Assembly: GCA_029225065.1 (NCBI GenBank)
Contig: JAQXVT010000080.1
Location: 1 to 64,000, forward strand
Length of the DNA: 64,000 nt
Origin: Lachnospiraceae bacterium
GTDB taxonomy: Bacteria; Bacillota; Clostridia; Lachnospirales; Lachnospiraceae
Direction of reading: 5' to 3'
The position numbers and the translations under genes are program-made. The notes beneath the pieces were generated by a model. That model was given only the letters and a program-made list of their open reading frames with translations. It was not told the origin of the DNA and ran no database searches. This document shows, piece by piece, positions 35,317 through 45,561 of this stretch (position 1 is its first letter; each line of letters starts with the position of its first letter).

Positions 35317-35850
35317 TTATTTCAGGGAAGTGTCAGGAGAAAGTCCGCTTTCATACGCTTCCAGTGCAGACTGCACGAGTGCGACTGCTCCGGCCACATC
35401 CGTTTTGCTGACATCGATGGTCAGATGTGCATATTTTTCATAGAGCGGTACACGTTCCTCATAGAGATCCTGAAGTGTCTGTCCCGGTTTTAAGACGACG
35501 CCGCGCTTTTTCAGGTCACCGAGCCGTCTTGCAAGCGTGTGGCAGCTGACCTTCAGATAGACGACTGTGCTGATATCGCGCAGATGCTCCATGGAACGGG
35601 CACTGTAAACGACGCTGCCGCCTGGCGAGATTACGGAATGGTCAGCAGATACGGTGCTGTTGACGCGCTCTTCAATGCGGTTGAAGCCCTCGATTCCTTC
35701 GTCTCGCATGATTTGCCAGAGCAGGCGGTTTTCTTCCTTTTGAATCAGAAGATCAGTGTCAACAAAATCATATCCAAGAACCTTGGCAAGAACGATGCCG
35801 ACTGTGCTTTTTCCGGCACCCGGCATACCGATCAACGTGATATTTTTCAT
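35317..35850 (-). CDS. aroK: Shikimate kinase-like protein
   Basis: Phosphorylates shikimate in the aromatic amino acid pathway, by family. The P-loop is GMPGAGKSTVG, the shikimate-binding Asp is in YDFVDTDLLI, the Arg/Glu pair is in FNRIEERV, the GGS loop is PGGSVVYS, and the lid Arg is in KRGVVLKPGQTLQDLYEER. It is 177 residues. It is far from other aro genes and linked to dinB, so it may be a second or housekeeping copy; some relatives act on other small molecules. Confidence 0.85.
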   Translation of the reverse strand: MKNITLIGMPGAGKSTVGIVLAKVLGYDFVDTDLLIQKEENRLLWQIMRDEGIEGFNRIEERVNSTVSADHSVISPGGSVVYSARSMEHLRDISTVVYLKVSCHTLARRLGDLKKRGVVLKPGQTLQDLYEERVPLYEKYAHLTIDVSKTDVAGAVALVQSALEAYESGLSPDTSLK

Positions 35851-36250
35851 AAATAAATACCTCGCATTAGGATAGAGTAGTAGTTTTTAGAGACCCTCTC
35901 CAGGGTCATTGAAACGATTGAATCATAGACCTTTTCCTGCTTTTACAGGGTTGATTCCCGCCAAGTATAAGTCAGAAAACAGATTTATGCAAGTGCTTTA
36001 CTGCGATACAAATGCAAATGTCCGTTATGTGGGGGCAAAGAAGGATCCTTCACAGAGGTTTGATATTCTATGAAAAATTAGTTGTAGAAAACAGTAATAA
36101 CAGATATAATGAAAATACTTGCTCAAAGGAATTATCCGTATCATTTCCGGATATAATCTAAAAAATAGATGTGTGATGTGATTTTGCATTATTGCGAAAA
36201 GGCAGGATTCAAACAGAGAAAAGAACACAGAAACAGGGGGAAAGAAAAAG
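35851..36250. other. Intergenic region between aroK and pepF
   Basis: A 400-bp divergent intergenic region without a credible gene. It holds the pepF promoter at 36082-36110 and a small hairpin ACCCT/AGGGT near 35900 that would be in the aroK leader. Nothing else is recognised. Confidence 0.6.
36082..36110 (+). promoter_or_regulatory. Promoter of the M3 oligopeptidase gene
   Basis: TTGTAG, a 17-bp spacer and a perfect TATAAT. A second TATAAT at 36152-36157 has no matching -35. Confidence 0.6.
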
Positions 36251-37927
36251 ATGAAATTTCAGGATATGCCGTACCAGAGGCTTGATCTGGAAAAAATAAG
36301 GGCGGAATTTCAGCAGCTGACAGAGGAACTGAAGGAAGCAAAAAGCGGAGCGGAGCAGTTTGCCATTCATCAGAAGTATTATAAGCTCTCCGATCACATC
36401 GAAACGGTTCTGACACTGGCGCAGATTCGTCATGATGTTGATATGACAGATGCGTTTTATGAGAAAGAACAGGACTATTACGACGAGATCAGCCCGGAAA
36501 TTCAAAATCTGATGCAGACGTATGAAAAGGTGCTGTTTCATTCACCGTATCGTGGTGAACTGGAGAAAACGATCGGACCGGTGGCGTTCAAAAATATGGA
36601 GATCGCACAGAAATCATTTCAGGAGTCATTGATTCCGCTGATGCAGCAGGAAAATGCACTCGTAAACCGCTACAACAAACTGATTGCAACTGCCAAGATT
36701 GACTGGGAGGGCGAAGAACTGAATCTTTCGCTGCTGCGTCCGTATATGACGAGCCCGGATCGGAAAGTGCGACGTCTTGCATGGAAAAAATACAGTGCCT
36801 TTTTTGCAGGCGTATCAGAGGAGATTGATAAAATTTACGATGAACTGGTAAAAAACCGTACAGAGCAGGCCAGAAAAATGGGTTACGACAATTTCATCGA
36901 GCTTGGCTATTACCGGATGATGCGTAATTCTTACGGAAGAGCAGAGGTAGAGCGTTTCCGGGAGCAGATCCGGACATACTTTGTGCCGTTGACTCAGAAG
37001 CTGCATGAAAAACGCAGAGAGCGCCTGGGTGTGGAAAAGCTTTCCTATATTGATGAGGGCGTATATTTTAAAGAGGGAAATCCGGCTCCGGCAATGAAAC
37101 CGGAAGAAATTTTAAAGAATGGTCAGAAGATGTACCGTGACCTTTCACCGGAGACTGCAAAATTTATGGATTTCATGATGGAAAATGAACTGTTCGATGT
37201 GCTTGGACGCAAGACAAAGAAAGCAGGCGGTTATATGACGTTCCTGCCGGACTATAACGCACCGTTTGTCTTTGCGAATTTTAACGGTACGAGTGGGGAT
37301 CTTGATGTTATTACACACGAGTGTGGCCATGCATTCCAGGGATTTCTTGCAGCGGAGGATCCGATTCAGGAGCATCGCGATATTACGATGGAAACGGCTG
37401 AGATTCATTCCATGTCAATGGAATTTTTCGCAGATAAATACATGGAACTGTTTCTGGGAGATGATGCGGACCGCTACCGTACGATGCATCTGGAAGATGC
37501 TGCAGCCTTTATCCCGTACGGCTGTATGGTCGACGAATTCCAGCACATCGTTTATGAAAATCCAGATATGACGCCGCAGGAGCGCAAGCAGGCGTGGACA
37601 CGTCTGGAGCAGACTTACAAGCCTTATCTCGATTATGAGGGAGACCCATTTTTCGCAGAAGGCGGATTCTGGCAGAAACAGCAGCACATTTTTAACGATC
37701 CGTTTTATTACATCGATTATGTGCTGGCACAGACCTGTGCATTTATGTACAAGGTCAAAATGAATGAGAATTATGATGAGGCGTGGAAGAGCTACTTAAA
37801 GCTTTGCCGCCTGTCAGCCGGAAAGTTCTATGCGGATATGCTGCATGAGGTTGGTCTGGATGTGCCATATGAAGAAGGCTGCATTGAGACAATGACGAAA
37901 AAGCTGGAAAAGATGCTGGAAGTGTAA
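36251..37927 (+). CDS. pepF: Oligoendopeptidase, M3 family (PepF-like)
   Basis: A cytoplasmic zinc peptidase that cuts short peptides. The zinc motif is HECGH (356-360), with the third-ligand Glu ~28 residues later in METAEIHSMSMEFF. The N-terminal half is the usual all-helical M3 cap (SPDRKVRRLAWKKYSAFF, YGRAEVERFREQ). The length of 558 residues fits the shorter pepF/M3 group. It is monocistronic with its own promoter and a very strong terminator. Functionally it can degrade peptides brought in by systems such as the Opp importer. Confidence 0.94.
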   Translation: MKFQDMPYQRLDLEKIRAEFQQLTEELKEAKSGAEQFAIHQKYYKLSDHIETVLTLAQIRHDVDMTDAFYEKEQDYYDEISPEIQNLMQTYEKVLFHSPYRGELEKTIGPVAFKNMEIAQKSFQESLIPLMQQENALVNRYNKLIATAKIDWEGEELNLSLLRPYMTSPDRKVRRLAWKKYSAFFAGVSEEIDKIYDELVKNRTEQARKMGYDNFIELGYYRMMRNSYGRAEVERFREQIRTYFVPLTQKLHEKRRERLGVEKLSYIDEGVYFKEGNPAPAMKPEEILKNGQKMYRDLSPETAKFMDFMMENELFDVLGRKTKKAGGYMTFLPDYNAPFVFANFNGTSGDLDVITHECGHAFQGFLAAEDPIQEHRDITMETAEIHSMSMEFFADKYMELFLGDDADRYRTMHLEDAAAFIPYGCMVDEFQHIVYENPDMTPQERKQAWTRLEQTYKPYLDYEGDPFFAEGGFWQKQQHIFNDPFYYIDYVLAQTCAFMYKVKMNENYDEAWKSYLKLCRLSAGKFYADMLHEVGLDVPYEEGCIETMTKKLEKMLEV

Positions 37928-37953
37928 AAGATACGGGAAAAAGCAGAAAATAG

Positions 37954-38012
37954 AAATTCCGGTGGAATCAAAAACGAAAAACATTTGTTTTTGATTCCAC
38001 CGGAATTTTTTT
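37954..38012. terminator. Terminator between pepF and the exporter gene
   Basis: A 22-bp perfect stem with arms at 37954-37975 and 37987-38008 (core CCGGTGGAATC), an 11-nt loop and a T7 tract. It lies between convergent genes. Confidence 0.92.
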
Positions 38013-38036
38013 GCCGGTAAAATTTAAAGAGAAGCT

Positions 38037-38513
38037 TTACCCGATCACAGCTCCAATTGCACCAAACAGTCCTGCGCTTGCAGCGCCCATGATGATGCCG
38101 GCCAGCAGTACGCCGAGCAGTACAGCGAGTATGCTTGATTTGAAATCCATATCGAGCAGGCTGGCAGCGAGTGTGCCTGTCCATGCGCCGGTGCCCGGAA
38201 GCGGGATGCCGACAAAAAGCATCAGTGCAACGAAAAGGCCCTTTCCTGCGGTGGCCTGCAGCTTTTTGCCTCCCTTTTCTCCTTTTTCAAGGCAGAAAGT
38301 GAAGAATTTTCCGATGACCGGCTTGTCCTTTCCCCATATAAGGATTTTGCGGGCGAAGAGATAGATAAACGGTACCGGAATCATGTTGCCGATGATTGCA
38401 ATGATATAAGCAGGGAGCAGCGGAATGCCGAAGCCAACAGCGTAAGGAATCGCTCCGCGCAGTTCGATAAGCGGAACCATAGATATCAGAAATACGATCA
38501 GGTAATTTTGCAT
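38037..38513 (-). CDS. Small multidrug-export-like membrane protein (COG2426)
   Basis: A 158-residue hydrophobic protein with four to five membrane segments: an N-terminal MQNYLIVFLISMVPLIELRGAIPYAVG, a central KKLQATAGKGLFVALMLFVGIPLPGTGAWTG and a Gly/Ala-rich C-terminal helix pair. This is the pattern of the COG2426 family annotated as small multidrug export proteins; the true substrate is unknown. The start at 38513 has AAGGAG just upstream; a longer frame to 38555 has no site. Confidence 0.8.
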   Translation of the reverse strand: MQNYLIVFLISMVPLIELRGAIPYAVGFGIPLLPAYIIAIIGNMIPVPFIYLFARKILIWGKDKPVIGKFFTFCLEKGEKGGKKLQATAGKGLFVALMLFVGIPLPGTGAWTGTLAASLLDMDFKSSILAVLLGVLLAGIIMGAASAGLFGAIGAVIG

Positions 38514-38719
38514 TAGAATTCTCCTTTTTAAATGATGATAATGATTCGCAGACAATTACCTATTATATATGAAAAAAGAGCACAGGAACAGTCCTATTTT
38601 TGTCAAAATGAAAAAACAGCATTTTAACCAAAATAGTTATGAAATTAGATTGTGAATAGCTGCTTTGTTTCGAAAAAAATGAAATTGTGCATAATGAGAA
38701 AAAAGGTTTGAAAAGCATC

Positions 38720-38748
38720 TTGACAAATACCGTCAGGGGGTATATATT
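38720..38748 (+). promoter_or_regulatory. Promoter of csoR-copA
   Basis: TTGACA, a 17-bp spacer and TATATT. The spacer itself carries the first CsoR-like operator. Confidence 0.8.
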
Positions 38749-38778
38749 AACCGCTGTAAGATACGGTATAGGGGTATA
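38727..38778 (+). promoter_or_regulatory. Two CsoR-like operators
   Basis: ATACCGTCAGGGGGTAT (about 38727-38743) lies in the promoter spacer and ATACGGTATAGGGGTAT (about 38761-38777) just downstream. Both are imperfect ATACC/GGTAT dyads with a G-run, as in CsoR operators. Apo-CsoR bound here should block transcription; Cu(I) should release it. Confidence 0.65.
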
Positions 38779-38823
38779 TAAAAAGGAAGTAGAAGCAGGA
38801 AAGGCAGAGAAAAGAGGAATCTG

Positions 38824-39186
38824 ATGGAAAAAGAGAAAGAAAAAGACGTACAAAAGCCGGAAAAAGGAGAGTGTGCAGTATCGCAGCAATCCTGCTGTCA
38901 GTGCAGCCATAAGACAAAGGAGCGTTCTCAGAAGGAATATAAGGATCTGATGAATCGTCTGAAACGAATCGAAGGACAGGTGCGTGGAATTCAGGGAATG
39001 TTGGAAAAGGACGCATACTGTACGGATATTCTGGTACAGGTGGCAGCAGTAAATGCGGCGCTCAACAGCTTTAACCGTGTACTGCTTGCCAATCATCTTC
39101 ATACATGCGTAGCAGAAAATGTACGGGCAGGGAATGATGAGGTGCTGGATGAGCTGGCGGGCGTACTTCAGAAGCTGATGAAATGA
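38824..39186 (+). CDS. csoR: Copper-sensing repressor CsoR
   Basis: A four-helix Cu(I)-responsive repressor of the DUF156 family. The ligand set matches CsoR exactly in spacing: Cys66, His91 and Cys95 (AYC, then HLHTC), with the family helix NRLKRIEGQVRGIQGMLE. The first ~30 residues are an added hydrophilic tail with four cysteines and a histidine (SCCQCSHK). This could bind metal and is not part of the usual fold. It is followed 16 bp later by copA, with two operator-like sites upstream, so it is autoregulated. Confidence 0.92.
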   Translation: MEKEKEKDVQKPEKGECAVSQQSCCQCSHKTKERSQKEYKDLMNRLKRIEGQVRGIQGMLEKDAYCTDILVQVAAVNAALNSFNRVLLANHLHTCVAENVRAGNDEVLDELAGVLQKLMK

Positions 39187-39202
39187 CAGGAGGGAATAAC
39201 AA

Positions 39203-41830
39203 ATGGAACAATACAATGTAACCGGGATGAGCTGTGCGGCATGCTCAGCCCGAGTAGAAAAGGCCGTGTCAAAGGTAGAAGGAGTGAGCAGCTGCTCAGT
39301 CAGCCTGCTGACGAATTCAATGGGAGTAGAAGGAACTGCTTCTCCGGAGGCGGTGATCCGCGCAGTTGAGGAAGCTGGATACGGCGCCACCCTAAAAGGG
39401 GCACATGCAAAGGAAGGCGGAAATGCCGGAGCATCGATGGAAGAGTATGAAGAGATGCTGAAGGATAAGACAACACCGCTTTTGAAAAAGCGGTTAATTG
39501 CATCGCTGGTGCTGCTTATTCCGCTGATGTACGTTTCGATGGGCCATATGATGTGGAACTGGCCGCTGCCGCATTTTTTTGACGGAAATCATGTGGCAAT
39601 GGGGCTGGTGCAGCTGCTTTTTACAACAGCAATCATGGTAATCAATCAGAAATTTTTTATCAGTGGATTTAAGAGTCTGCTGCATGGCGCTCCAAATATG
39701 GATACTTTGGTGGCACTTGGTTCTACGGCTTCCTATGGATACAGCGTATATGCGCTCTTTGCAATGACGCACGCGCAGGTGCTCGGAGATATGGATGCGG
39801 TCATGGGATATATGCATGAATTTTACTTCGAGTCTGCGGCGATGATCCTGACACTGATTACCGTTGGAAAAATGCTGGAGGCACACTCTAAGGGAAAGAC
39901 GACAGATGCATTAAAGGGTCTGATGAAGCTGGCTCCGAAGACGGCAACGATTCTGAGAGACGGAGCAGAAGTGCAGGTTGGCATTTCAGAGGTGAAAAAA
40001 GGCGATCACTTTGTGGTACGTCCGGGAGAAAATATACCGGTGGATGGTATTGTTGTGGATGGAAACAGTGCGGTAAATGAATCGGCGCTGACCGGTGAGA
40101 GTATTCCGGTTGATAAGGCAAAGGGAGATACCGTTTCTGCGGCAACCTTAAACCAGTCCGGCTTTCTGACGTGTGAAGCAACACGTGTCGGCGAGGATAC
40201 GACACTTTCTCAGATCATTCAGATGGTCAGTGATGCGGCGGCAACAAAAGCACCGATTGCCAAGATCGCAGACAGGGTTTCAGGTGTCTTTGTTCCTGCG
40301 GTTATTGTCATTGCGCTTGTGACCATTGCGATATGGCTTCTGGCAGGAGAAAGCATTGGATTTGCTCTTGCCCGCGGAATCTCGGTACTGGTTATCAGCT
40401 GTCCGTGTGCACTTGGACTTGCGACACCGGTAGCAATCATGGTCGGAAACGGAATGGGAGCGAAAAACGGTATCATGTTCAAGACGGCGGTATCTTTGGA
40501 AAATGCCGGAAAAACAGAAATCGTGGTGTTGGATAAGACAGGTACAATTACGAGTGGAGAGCCGAAGGTAACAGATATTCTTCCGGTGTCTGGCAGCTCT
40601 AAGGATCGACTGCTTGAGGCTGCATTTGCACTGGAACGCAAAAGCGAACATCCGCTTGCAAAAGCAATTTTGGCGTATGGAGCGGAAAATGGTATAAAGC
40701 CGCTGGAAGTAACGGAGTTTGAAGCGGTGCCGGGAAATGGTCTGACTGCAAAATGTGAGGGCAGACTTCTGGCTGGAGGCAACCGGTCCTTTATAAAAAA
40801 GAAAACGACCTCCAAAGCCGATGCGGATCAGCAGGCGGAACTTTACAGACAGGCAGAAATCCTTGCAAATGAAGGAAAAACACCGCTGTTTTTCAGCGAA
40901 GATGGAAAATTGCTTGGTGCGATTGCGGTGGCAGACGTCATCAAAGAGGACAGTCCGCGGGCAGTCCGTGAGCTGCAGAACATGGGAATTCGCGTTGTTA
41001 TGCTGACCGGTGATAATGAGCGCACCGCAAAGGCGATCGGTGCACAGGCCGGCGTGGATGAGGTGATTGCTGGAGTATTGCCGGACGGAAAAGAGGCAGT
41101 AATCCGCAGACTGAAGGAACAGGGACGCACGGCAATGGTAGGAGATGGAATCAACGATGCTCCGGCGCTTACAAGGGCAGATCTTGGAATCGCGATCGGT
41201 GCAGGAACGGATATCGCGATCGATGCAGCGGACGTCGTACTGATGAAGAGCCGCTTAAGCGACGTACCGGCGGCAGTTCGTCTGAGCCGTGCGACGCTCC
41301 GAAATATTCATGAAAATCTGTTCTGGGCGTTTTTCTACAACGTGATCGGTATTCCGCTTGCAGCCGGAATCTGGTATCCGATTTTTGGATGGAAGCTGAA
41401 CCCGATGTTCGGGGCAGCGGCCATGAGTTTATCCAGCTTTTGCGTGGTGACGAATGCGCTGAGACTGAATCTGTTTCAGCTCTACGATGCCCGTAAAGAT
41501 AAAAAGCATGCGGCGAAACATGGCAAAGCAGTGGCCGGAAGCCGGAATGAGACATTCGGGAATCAGGCTGCCGGATCTGAGCTTTCGCCGGAAAACAAAA
41601 AAGAAAAGGAGACAGAAACAATGGAAAAGACAATGGAAATCAAAGGAATGATGTGCGGACACTGTGAGGCGAGAGTGAAAAAGGCTCTGGAAGCAGTAGC
41701 AGGTGTGGAAGAAGCTGTAGTCAGCCATGAAAAAGGAACTGCAGTTGTAAAGCTGAGTGCTGAAGTGGCAGACGATGTACTGAAGCAGGCAGTGGAAGCA
41801 CAGGATTATGAAGTAACTGGAATTCACTGA
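39203..41830 (+). CDS. copA: Copper-exporting P1B-type ATPase with N- and C-terminal HMA domains
   Basis: Pumps Cu(I) out of the cell. The order is: N-terminal heavy-metal domain with CAAC (residues 11-14), membrane helices, the actuator TGES, the CPC metal site in [13 protein letters not shown], the phosphorylated Asp in [11 protein letters not shown], the ATP-binding HP motif in [19 protein letters not shown], and the last two helices. Unusually, a polar linker (about 765-806) then joins a second metal domain with MCGHCEARV at the C-terminus. That domain has its own internal ribosome site and ATG (see 41621). The total of 875 residues is about 70 longer than usual plus linker. Confidence 0.95.
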   Translation: MEQYNVTGMSCAACSARVEKAVSKVEGVSSCSVSLLTNSMGVEGTASPEAVIRAVEEAGYGATLKGAHAKEGGNAGASMEEYEEMLKDKTTPLLKKRLIASLVLLIPLMYVSMGHMMWNWPLPHFFDGNHVAMGLVQLLFTTAIMVINQKFFISGFKSLLHGAPNMDTLVALGSTASYGYSVYALFAMTHAQVLGDMDAVMGYMHEFYFESAAMILTLITVGKMLEAHSKGKTTDALKGLMKLAPKTATILRDGAEVQVGISEVKKGDHFVVRPGENIPVDGIVVDGNSAVNESALTGESIPVDKAKGDTVSAATLNQSGFLTCEATRVGEDTTLSQIIQMVSDAAATKAPIAKIADRVSGVFVPAVIVIALVTIAIWLLAGESIGFALARGISVLVISCPCALGLATPVAIMVGNGMGAKNGIMFKTAVSLENAGKTEIVVLDKTGTITSGEPKVTDILPVSGSSKDRLLEAAFALERKSEHPLAKAILAYGAENGIKPLEVTEFEAVPGNGLTAKCEGRLLAGGNRSFIKKKTTSKADADQQAELYRQAEILANEGKTPLFFSEDGKLLGAIAVADVIKEDSPRAVRELQNMGIRVVMLTGDNERTAKAIGAQAGVDEVIAGVLPDGKEAVIRRLKEQGRTAMVGDGINDAPALTRADLGIAIGAGTDIAIDAADVVLMKSRLSDVPAAVRLSRATLRNIHENLFWAFFYNVIGIPLAAGIWYPIFGWKLNPMFGAAAMSLSSFCVVTNALRLNLFQLYDARKDKKHAAKHGKAVAGSRNETFGNQAAGSELSPENKKEKETETMEKTMEIKGMMCGHCEARVKKALEAVAGVEEAVVSHEKGTAVVKLSAEVADDVLKQAVEAQDYEVTGIH
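41621..41830 (+). CDS. copZ: Internal in-frame start for a CopZ-like copper chaperone
   Basis: Within copA, AAGGAG at 41606-41611 lies 9 bp before ATG 41621, in the copA frame. Initiation there would make a 69-residue protein, the normal CopZ length: a beta-alpha-beta heavy-metal domain with [18 protein letters not shown] infer that the locus yields both the fused CopA and a free chaperone from one reading frame. It could instead be a relic of a former separate copZ whose upstream stop was lost. Confidence 0.6.
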   Translation: MEKTMEIKGMMCGHCEARVKKALEAVAGVEEAVVSHEKGTAVVKLSAEVADDVLKQAVEAQDYEVTGIH

Positions 41831-41877
41831 TCTGAAAATATTACCATTTTCTAAAAATTCTGAACATTCAGTGAAAG

Positions 41878-41910
41878 AAACGGCGCGCCGCTTGACGTGC
41901 CGTTTTTTTT
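41878..41910 (+). terminator. Terminator of csoR-copA
   Basis: AAACGGCGCG pairs with CGTGCCGTTT (one G-T pair) around an 8-nt loop, followed by eight T. Confidence 0.85.
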
Positions 41911-41991
41911 ATACTTAAATGAAGGAAGGCGAGTCACAGGTGATTTGTATCAGCCGGTGGCTTGAGGGAGAATTCCTTATTATTTTGGGAA

Positions 41992-42023
41992 GCAGCGAAA
42001 GCGGATTGTAGATATTCGCTTTA
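41992..42023 (+). repeat. Hairpin repeat, copy C
   Basis: GCAGCGAAAGCGGATTGTAG followed by ATATTCGCTTT, forming AAAGCG/CGCTTT. It matches the second part of copies A and D, and the preceding TTCCTTAT resembles part one of copy D. It lies ~50 bp upstream of the Hsp70 gene. Confidence 0.5.
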
Positions 42024-42071
42024 CACAATGGAATATCACCAGCAGGTCGAAACAGAAAAGAGGATGCGAAA

Positions 42072-43814
42072 ATGGGAAAAGTAATAGGAATAGATTTAGG
42101 GACGACAAACAGCTGCGTAGCAGTCATGGAAGGCGGAGAACCGACGGTAATTGTAAATGCGGAGGGAAACAGGACAACACCGTCCGTGGTGGCGTTTTCA
42201 AAAAAAGGAGAGCGTCTTGTCGGTGACGTGGCAAAGCGTCAGACGGCAACGAATGTGGAGCGGACGATTCTTTCTGTGAAGCGGGAGATGGGAACCTCCT
42301 GGCGGAAAAGGATTGACGGAAAAAGCTACACACCGCAGGAGATTTCGGCATATATTTTGATGAAGCTGAAAAAAGATGCGGAAAGCTACCTCGGTGAGAC
42401 AGTGGATCAGGCGGTCATCACAGTGCCGGCCTATTTTAATGATGCACAGCGTCAGGCAACCAAGGATGCCGGAAAAATAGCAGGACTGGAAGTGCTGCGG
42501 ATTATCAATGAGCCGACTTCCGCGGCGCTTGCCTACGGTCTGGACAACGGACAGCCGCAGAAGATTATGGTATATGATCTCGGTGGTGGTACATTTGATG
42601 TTTCTCTGATTGAGATTGGAGAAGGGCTGATCGAGGTGCTTGCGACGGCGGGCGACAATCATCTCGGCGGAGATGATTTTGACCAGAAGCTGACTGATTA
42701 TATCGTGGAAGAGTTTCGCAAAAAAGAAAAGGTAAATCTTGCCAAGGACCCGGTTGCCTTTCATCGGGTACGCGAAGCAGCGGAGGAGGCCAAAAAGACA
42801 CTTTCTTCACAGAGCATTGTGACAGTCAATCTCCCGTTTATCACGACAGTACACGGGGAGCCGAAGCATCTGGAGGTTGAGGTCACACGCGCCGTATTTG
42901 ATGAGATCACAAGAGATCTGGTGGAGCGGACAGAAATCCCGGTACGCAAAGTTCTGGAAGATGCAGGAGTGAAAGCATCAGAGCTTGGTATGGTACTGCT
43001 GGTTGGCGGTTCGACACGTATTCCTGCTGTGCAGGAAAAGGTACGCCGACTGACCGGAAAAGAGCCATCGCACAATCTGAATCCGGATGAATGCGTGGCG
43101 CTTGGCGCGGCGGTGCAGGGAGCAAAGCTTGGAGGGCTGGCAACGACAGGAGCGGCCGCAGATCTTATTCTGATGGACGTTACGCCTCTTTCTCTCTCAA
43201 TCGAGACGGTAGGCGGCGTAGCCACAAGAATCATCGAACGCAACACGACGATACCGGCAAGATACAGTAAGGTATTTACGACAGCGGCAAATTTTCAGAC
43301 CTCCGTGGATATCAAGGTACTGCAGGGCGAGCGGCAGTTCGCACGTGATAATACGTTGCTTGGAAACTTCCGCTTAAGCGGCATCAAGCGCGCGATGGCT
43401 GGTGTGCCGCAGATCGAGGTGACATTTGATATTGATGCGAACGGAATCGTAAATGTGTCGGCGAAGGATCTTGGTACCGGAAAAGAACAGAGCATCACGA
43501 TCACGGCAAACAATAAGCTGTCCGATGAGGAAATTGAAAAAGCGATTCATGACGCGGCTGCTTATGAGCATGAGGATCAGCATAAAAAAGAGCAGCTGGA
43601 TACGATCGGAGAGGCAAATGGTGCAATTGTAAAAGCACAGCAGTACCTTGCAGAGAACCGAAAAACGGTTGAAAAAGAAAAAAAGAAAGAACTGAAAGCA
43701 CAGATTGCGGCGGTGCAGAAAGCAATTCGTTTCAAAAAGCCGGAGAAGCTGACCGACGGGGAAGCGGAAAATATCCGAATGGAGACGGAGAGGCTGAAGG
43801 AAATGACACCGTAA
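42072..43814 (+). CDS. dnaK: Short DnaK-type Hsp70 chaperone outside a grpE/dnaJ operon
   Basis: An ATP-driven chaperone. The nucleotide-binding domain has [28 protein letters not shown] and [12 protein letters not shown]. The substrate-binding beta domain has [13 protein letters not shown] and the [32 protein letters not shown] block. The helical lid is present but short, and the protein ends at residue 580 without the usual Gly/Asp-rich EEVD-like tail. No grpE, dnaJ or hrcA is adjacent, and no CIRCE element was seen upstream. It is probably a paralogue of a main DnaK elsewhere. The start ATG has AAGAGGATG upstream. Confidence 0.88.
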   Translation: MGKVIGIDLGTTNSCVAVMEGGEPTVIVNAEGNRTTPSVVAFSKKGERLVGDVAKRQTATNVERTILSVKREMGTSWRKRIDGKSYTPQEISAYILMKLKKDAESYLGETVDQAVITVPAYFNDAQRQATKDAGKIAGLEVLRIINEPTSAALAYGLDNGQPQKIMVYDLGGGTFDVSLIEIGEGLIEVLATAGDNHLGGDDFDQKLTDYIVEEFRKKEKVNLAKDPVAFHRVREAAEEAKKTLSSQSIVTVNLPFITTVHGEPKHLEVEVTRAVFDEITRDLVERTEIPVRKVLEDAGVKASELGMVLLVGGSTRIPAVQEKVRRLTGKEPSHNLNPDECVALGAAVQGAKLGGLATTGAAADLILMDVTPLSLSIETVGGVATRIIERNTTIPARYSKVFTTAANFQTSVDIKVLQGERQFARDNTLLGNFRLSGIKRAMAGVPQIEVTFDIDANGIVNVSAKDLGTGKEQSITITANNKLSDEEIEKAIHDAAAYEHEDQHKKEQLDTIGEANGAIVKAQQYLAENRKTVEKEKKKELKAQIAAVQKAIRFKKPEKLTDGEAENIRMETERLKEMTP

Positions 43815-43820
43815 AATGTA

Positions 43821-43895
43821 CGTTCCGGCAGATCCGATTCTGGATTGCATGGCTGCTTTGCAATCTGTTCGGTGGTCTGCCGGAACGGTTTCTTT
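43821..43895. terminator. Terminator region after the Hsp70 gene
   Basis: CGTTCCGGCAGA (43821-43832) pairs perfectly with TCTGCCGGAACG (43876-43887), followed by GTTTCTTTT. The 43-nt loop is long. It lies between the Hsp70 gene and convergent pdxT. Confidence 0.6.
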
Positions 43896-43982
43896 TGCCA
43901 GGAAACGAAGGGCATGGTTTGCTGTACTGGCGGGCGGAAATCAGAGTATTACCGCAGGAAAAAAGGATAATTTGTCAAATGT

Positions 43983-44555
43983 TCATGTGTTTTTACATTG
44001 TGCAAGAAACTCCAGATGCAGTGCATCACTTTCGTCCAGCTCAGGGTGAAACGCAAGTGCTGTCTGATTACGATAGCGGACTGCTACGATGTGGTTATCT
44101 ACAGATGCGAGAATCTCCACATCATCTGAGACCTGTGAAATGTACGGTGCGCGGATAAATGTCATCGGGATTTCGCCGAGTCCCTTCAGCTCATGGGAGG
44201 TGTGGAAGCTTCCAAGCTGACGTCCATACGCATTTCTGCGAACGGTTACCGGCATAGTCTGAAAGTGAACAGTTGGATCGTCCTCGATGTGGCTGGCAAG
44301 AAGGATCATGCCGGCGCAGGTGGCAAGCACCGGAAGACCGGAAAGAATCTGAGCGCGGAGCGTATCAAACATGCCCAGCTCCCGGAGCAGCTTGCCCTGT
44401 ACGGTGCTTTCGCCGCCCGGCAGAACCAGGCCGTCATAGGACTGCTTCAAATCCTCTGCTTTTCGCAGCTCGACGCAGGAAGCGCCGAGCTTTTTTAATT
44501 TCTGTTCGTGTTCGATAAAAGCGCCCTGAACGGCGAGTACTGCGATTTTCATCAT
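43983..44555 (-). CDS. pdxT: Pyridoxal 5'-phosphate synthase glutaminase subunit
   Basis: Releases ammonia from glutamine and channels it to PdxS. It is a class I glutamine amidotransferase with [11 protein letters not shown], the oxyanion PGGESTV, the nucleophile Cys in [11 protein letters not shown], and the His-Glu pair in [10 protein letters not shown]. It is 190 residues. Its first codons overlap the pdxS stop by 4 bp, so the two subunits are translationally coupled. The second of the two initial Met codons may be the true start. Confidence 0.95.
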   Translation of the reverse strand: MMKIAVLAVQGAFIEHEQKLKKLGASCVELRKAEDLKQSYDGLVLPGGESTVQGKLLRELGMFDTLRAQILSGLPVLATCAGMILLASHIEDDPTVHFQTMPVTVRRNAYGRQLGSFHTSHELKGLGEIPMTFIRAPYISQVSDDVEILASVDNHIVAVRYRNQTALAFHPELDESDALHLEFLAQCKNT

Positions 44556-45424
44556 TTGCCTCTTTCTGCCATGAGAAGCTGGATTTCACTTTCATTGATA
44601 CCAACCATGGCCTCGCCGAGATCTTCAGAAAGCTCGGCAATCATCTTTGCATCGGTATAATTGGTGACAGCCTTTACGATTGCATTTGCCCGTTTTTCCG
44701 GATTGCCGGATTTGAAAATACCGGAGCCGACAAACACACCCTCCGCGCCGAGCTGCATCATGAGCGCCGCATCGGCGGGGGTTGCCACTCCGCCTGCTGC
44801 GAAGTTTACGACCGGAAGCTTTCCGTTTTCATGAACGTACTGTACAAGCTCATACGGTACCTGATACTGCTTGGCGGCCTCAAACAGCTCATCCTCGCGC
44901 ATGCTCTTAAGCTGTGCGATTGAGCTGTTCATTTTACGCATATGGCGGACAGCCTGTACAATATCACCGGTTCCTGGTTCGCCTTTTGTACGGATCATGG
45001 ATGCACCCTCGTTGATGCGGCGAAGTGCTTCACCGAGATCTCTGGCACCGCAGACAAACGGAACCTTAAAGGTTCTTTTGTTGATGTGATAGACGTCATC
45101 GGCCGGTGAGAGCACCTCACTTTCATCAATGTAGTCGATCTCGATTGCCTCAAGTACCTGTGCCTCGACAAAATGACCGATCCGGCATTTTGCCATGACC
45201 GGAATGGAAACGGCCTGCTGGATTCCGCGGATCATTTTCGGATCGCTCATGCGGGAGACACCGCCTGCAGCGCGGATATCAGCGGGGATACGTTCCAATG
45301 CCATAACGGCGCATGCGCCTGCCGCTTCTGCGATTTTTGCCTGTTCAGGTGTGGTGACATCCATGATGACACCGCCCTTTAACATTTGAGCCAGCTGTTT
45401 ATTTAATGCATATCTGTTTTCCAT
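44552..45424 (-). CDS. pdxS: Pyridoxal 5'-phosphate synthase subunit PdxS
   Basis: Makes PLP from ribose 5-phosphate, glyceraldehyde 3-phosphate and ammonia. It is a TIM barrel of 290 residues with [41 protein letters not shown] (first Schiff-base Lys), [13 protein letters not shown] (second Lys) and [20 protein letters not shown]. It is the first gene of pdxS-pdxT, divergent from a MocR/PdxR-type regulator. GGGAGGA precedes the start. Confidence 0.97.
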   Translation of the reverse strand: MENRYALNKQLAQMLKGGVIMDVTTPEQAKIAEAAGACAVMALERIPADIRAAGGVSRMSDPKMIRGIQQAVSIPVMAKCRIGHFVEAQVLEAIEIDYIDESEVLSPADDVYHINKRTFKVPFVCGARDLGEALRRINEGASMIRTKGEPGTGDIVQAVRHMRKMNSSIAQLKSMREDELFEAAKQYQVPYELVQYVHENGKLPVVNFAAGGVATPADAALMMQLGAEGVFVGSGIFKSGNPEKRANAIVKAVTNYTDAKMIAELSEDLGEAMVGINESEIQLLMAERGK

Positions 45425-45561
45425 AAAAAATCCTCCCAGGTTAAAGTAATAAATATTTTTCTGTACGAATCAGGATGGAAAGAGTATAATACAAAATTGA
45501 TATTATTTAAAATGCCAAAATAAATATATTCAGTAAGGTCAGATTAGGAGAAAAACAACGC
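45425..45561. promoter_or_regulatory. Divergent pdxS/pdxR control region
   Basis: TATAAT (45485-45490) points to pdxR. On the opposite strand TTTAAA-17-TATACT overlaps it and points to pdxS. CTGTACGAAT occurs at 45461-45470 and again, same orientation, at 45601-45610 inside the start of pdxR. Such direct repeats are candidate PdxR operators, as MocR/PdxR proteins commonly bind direct repeats between the divergent genes. Confidence 0.55.
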
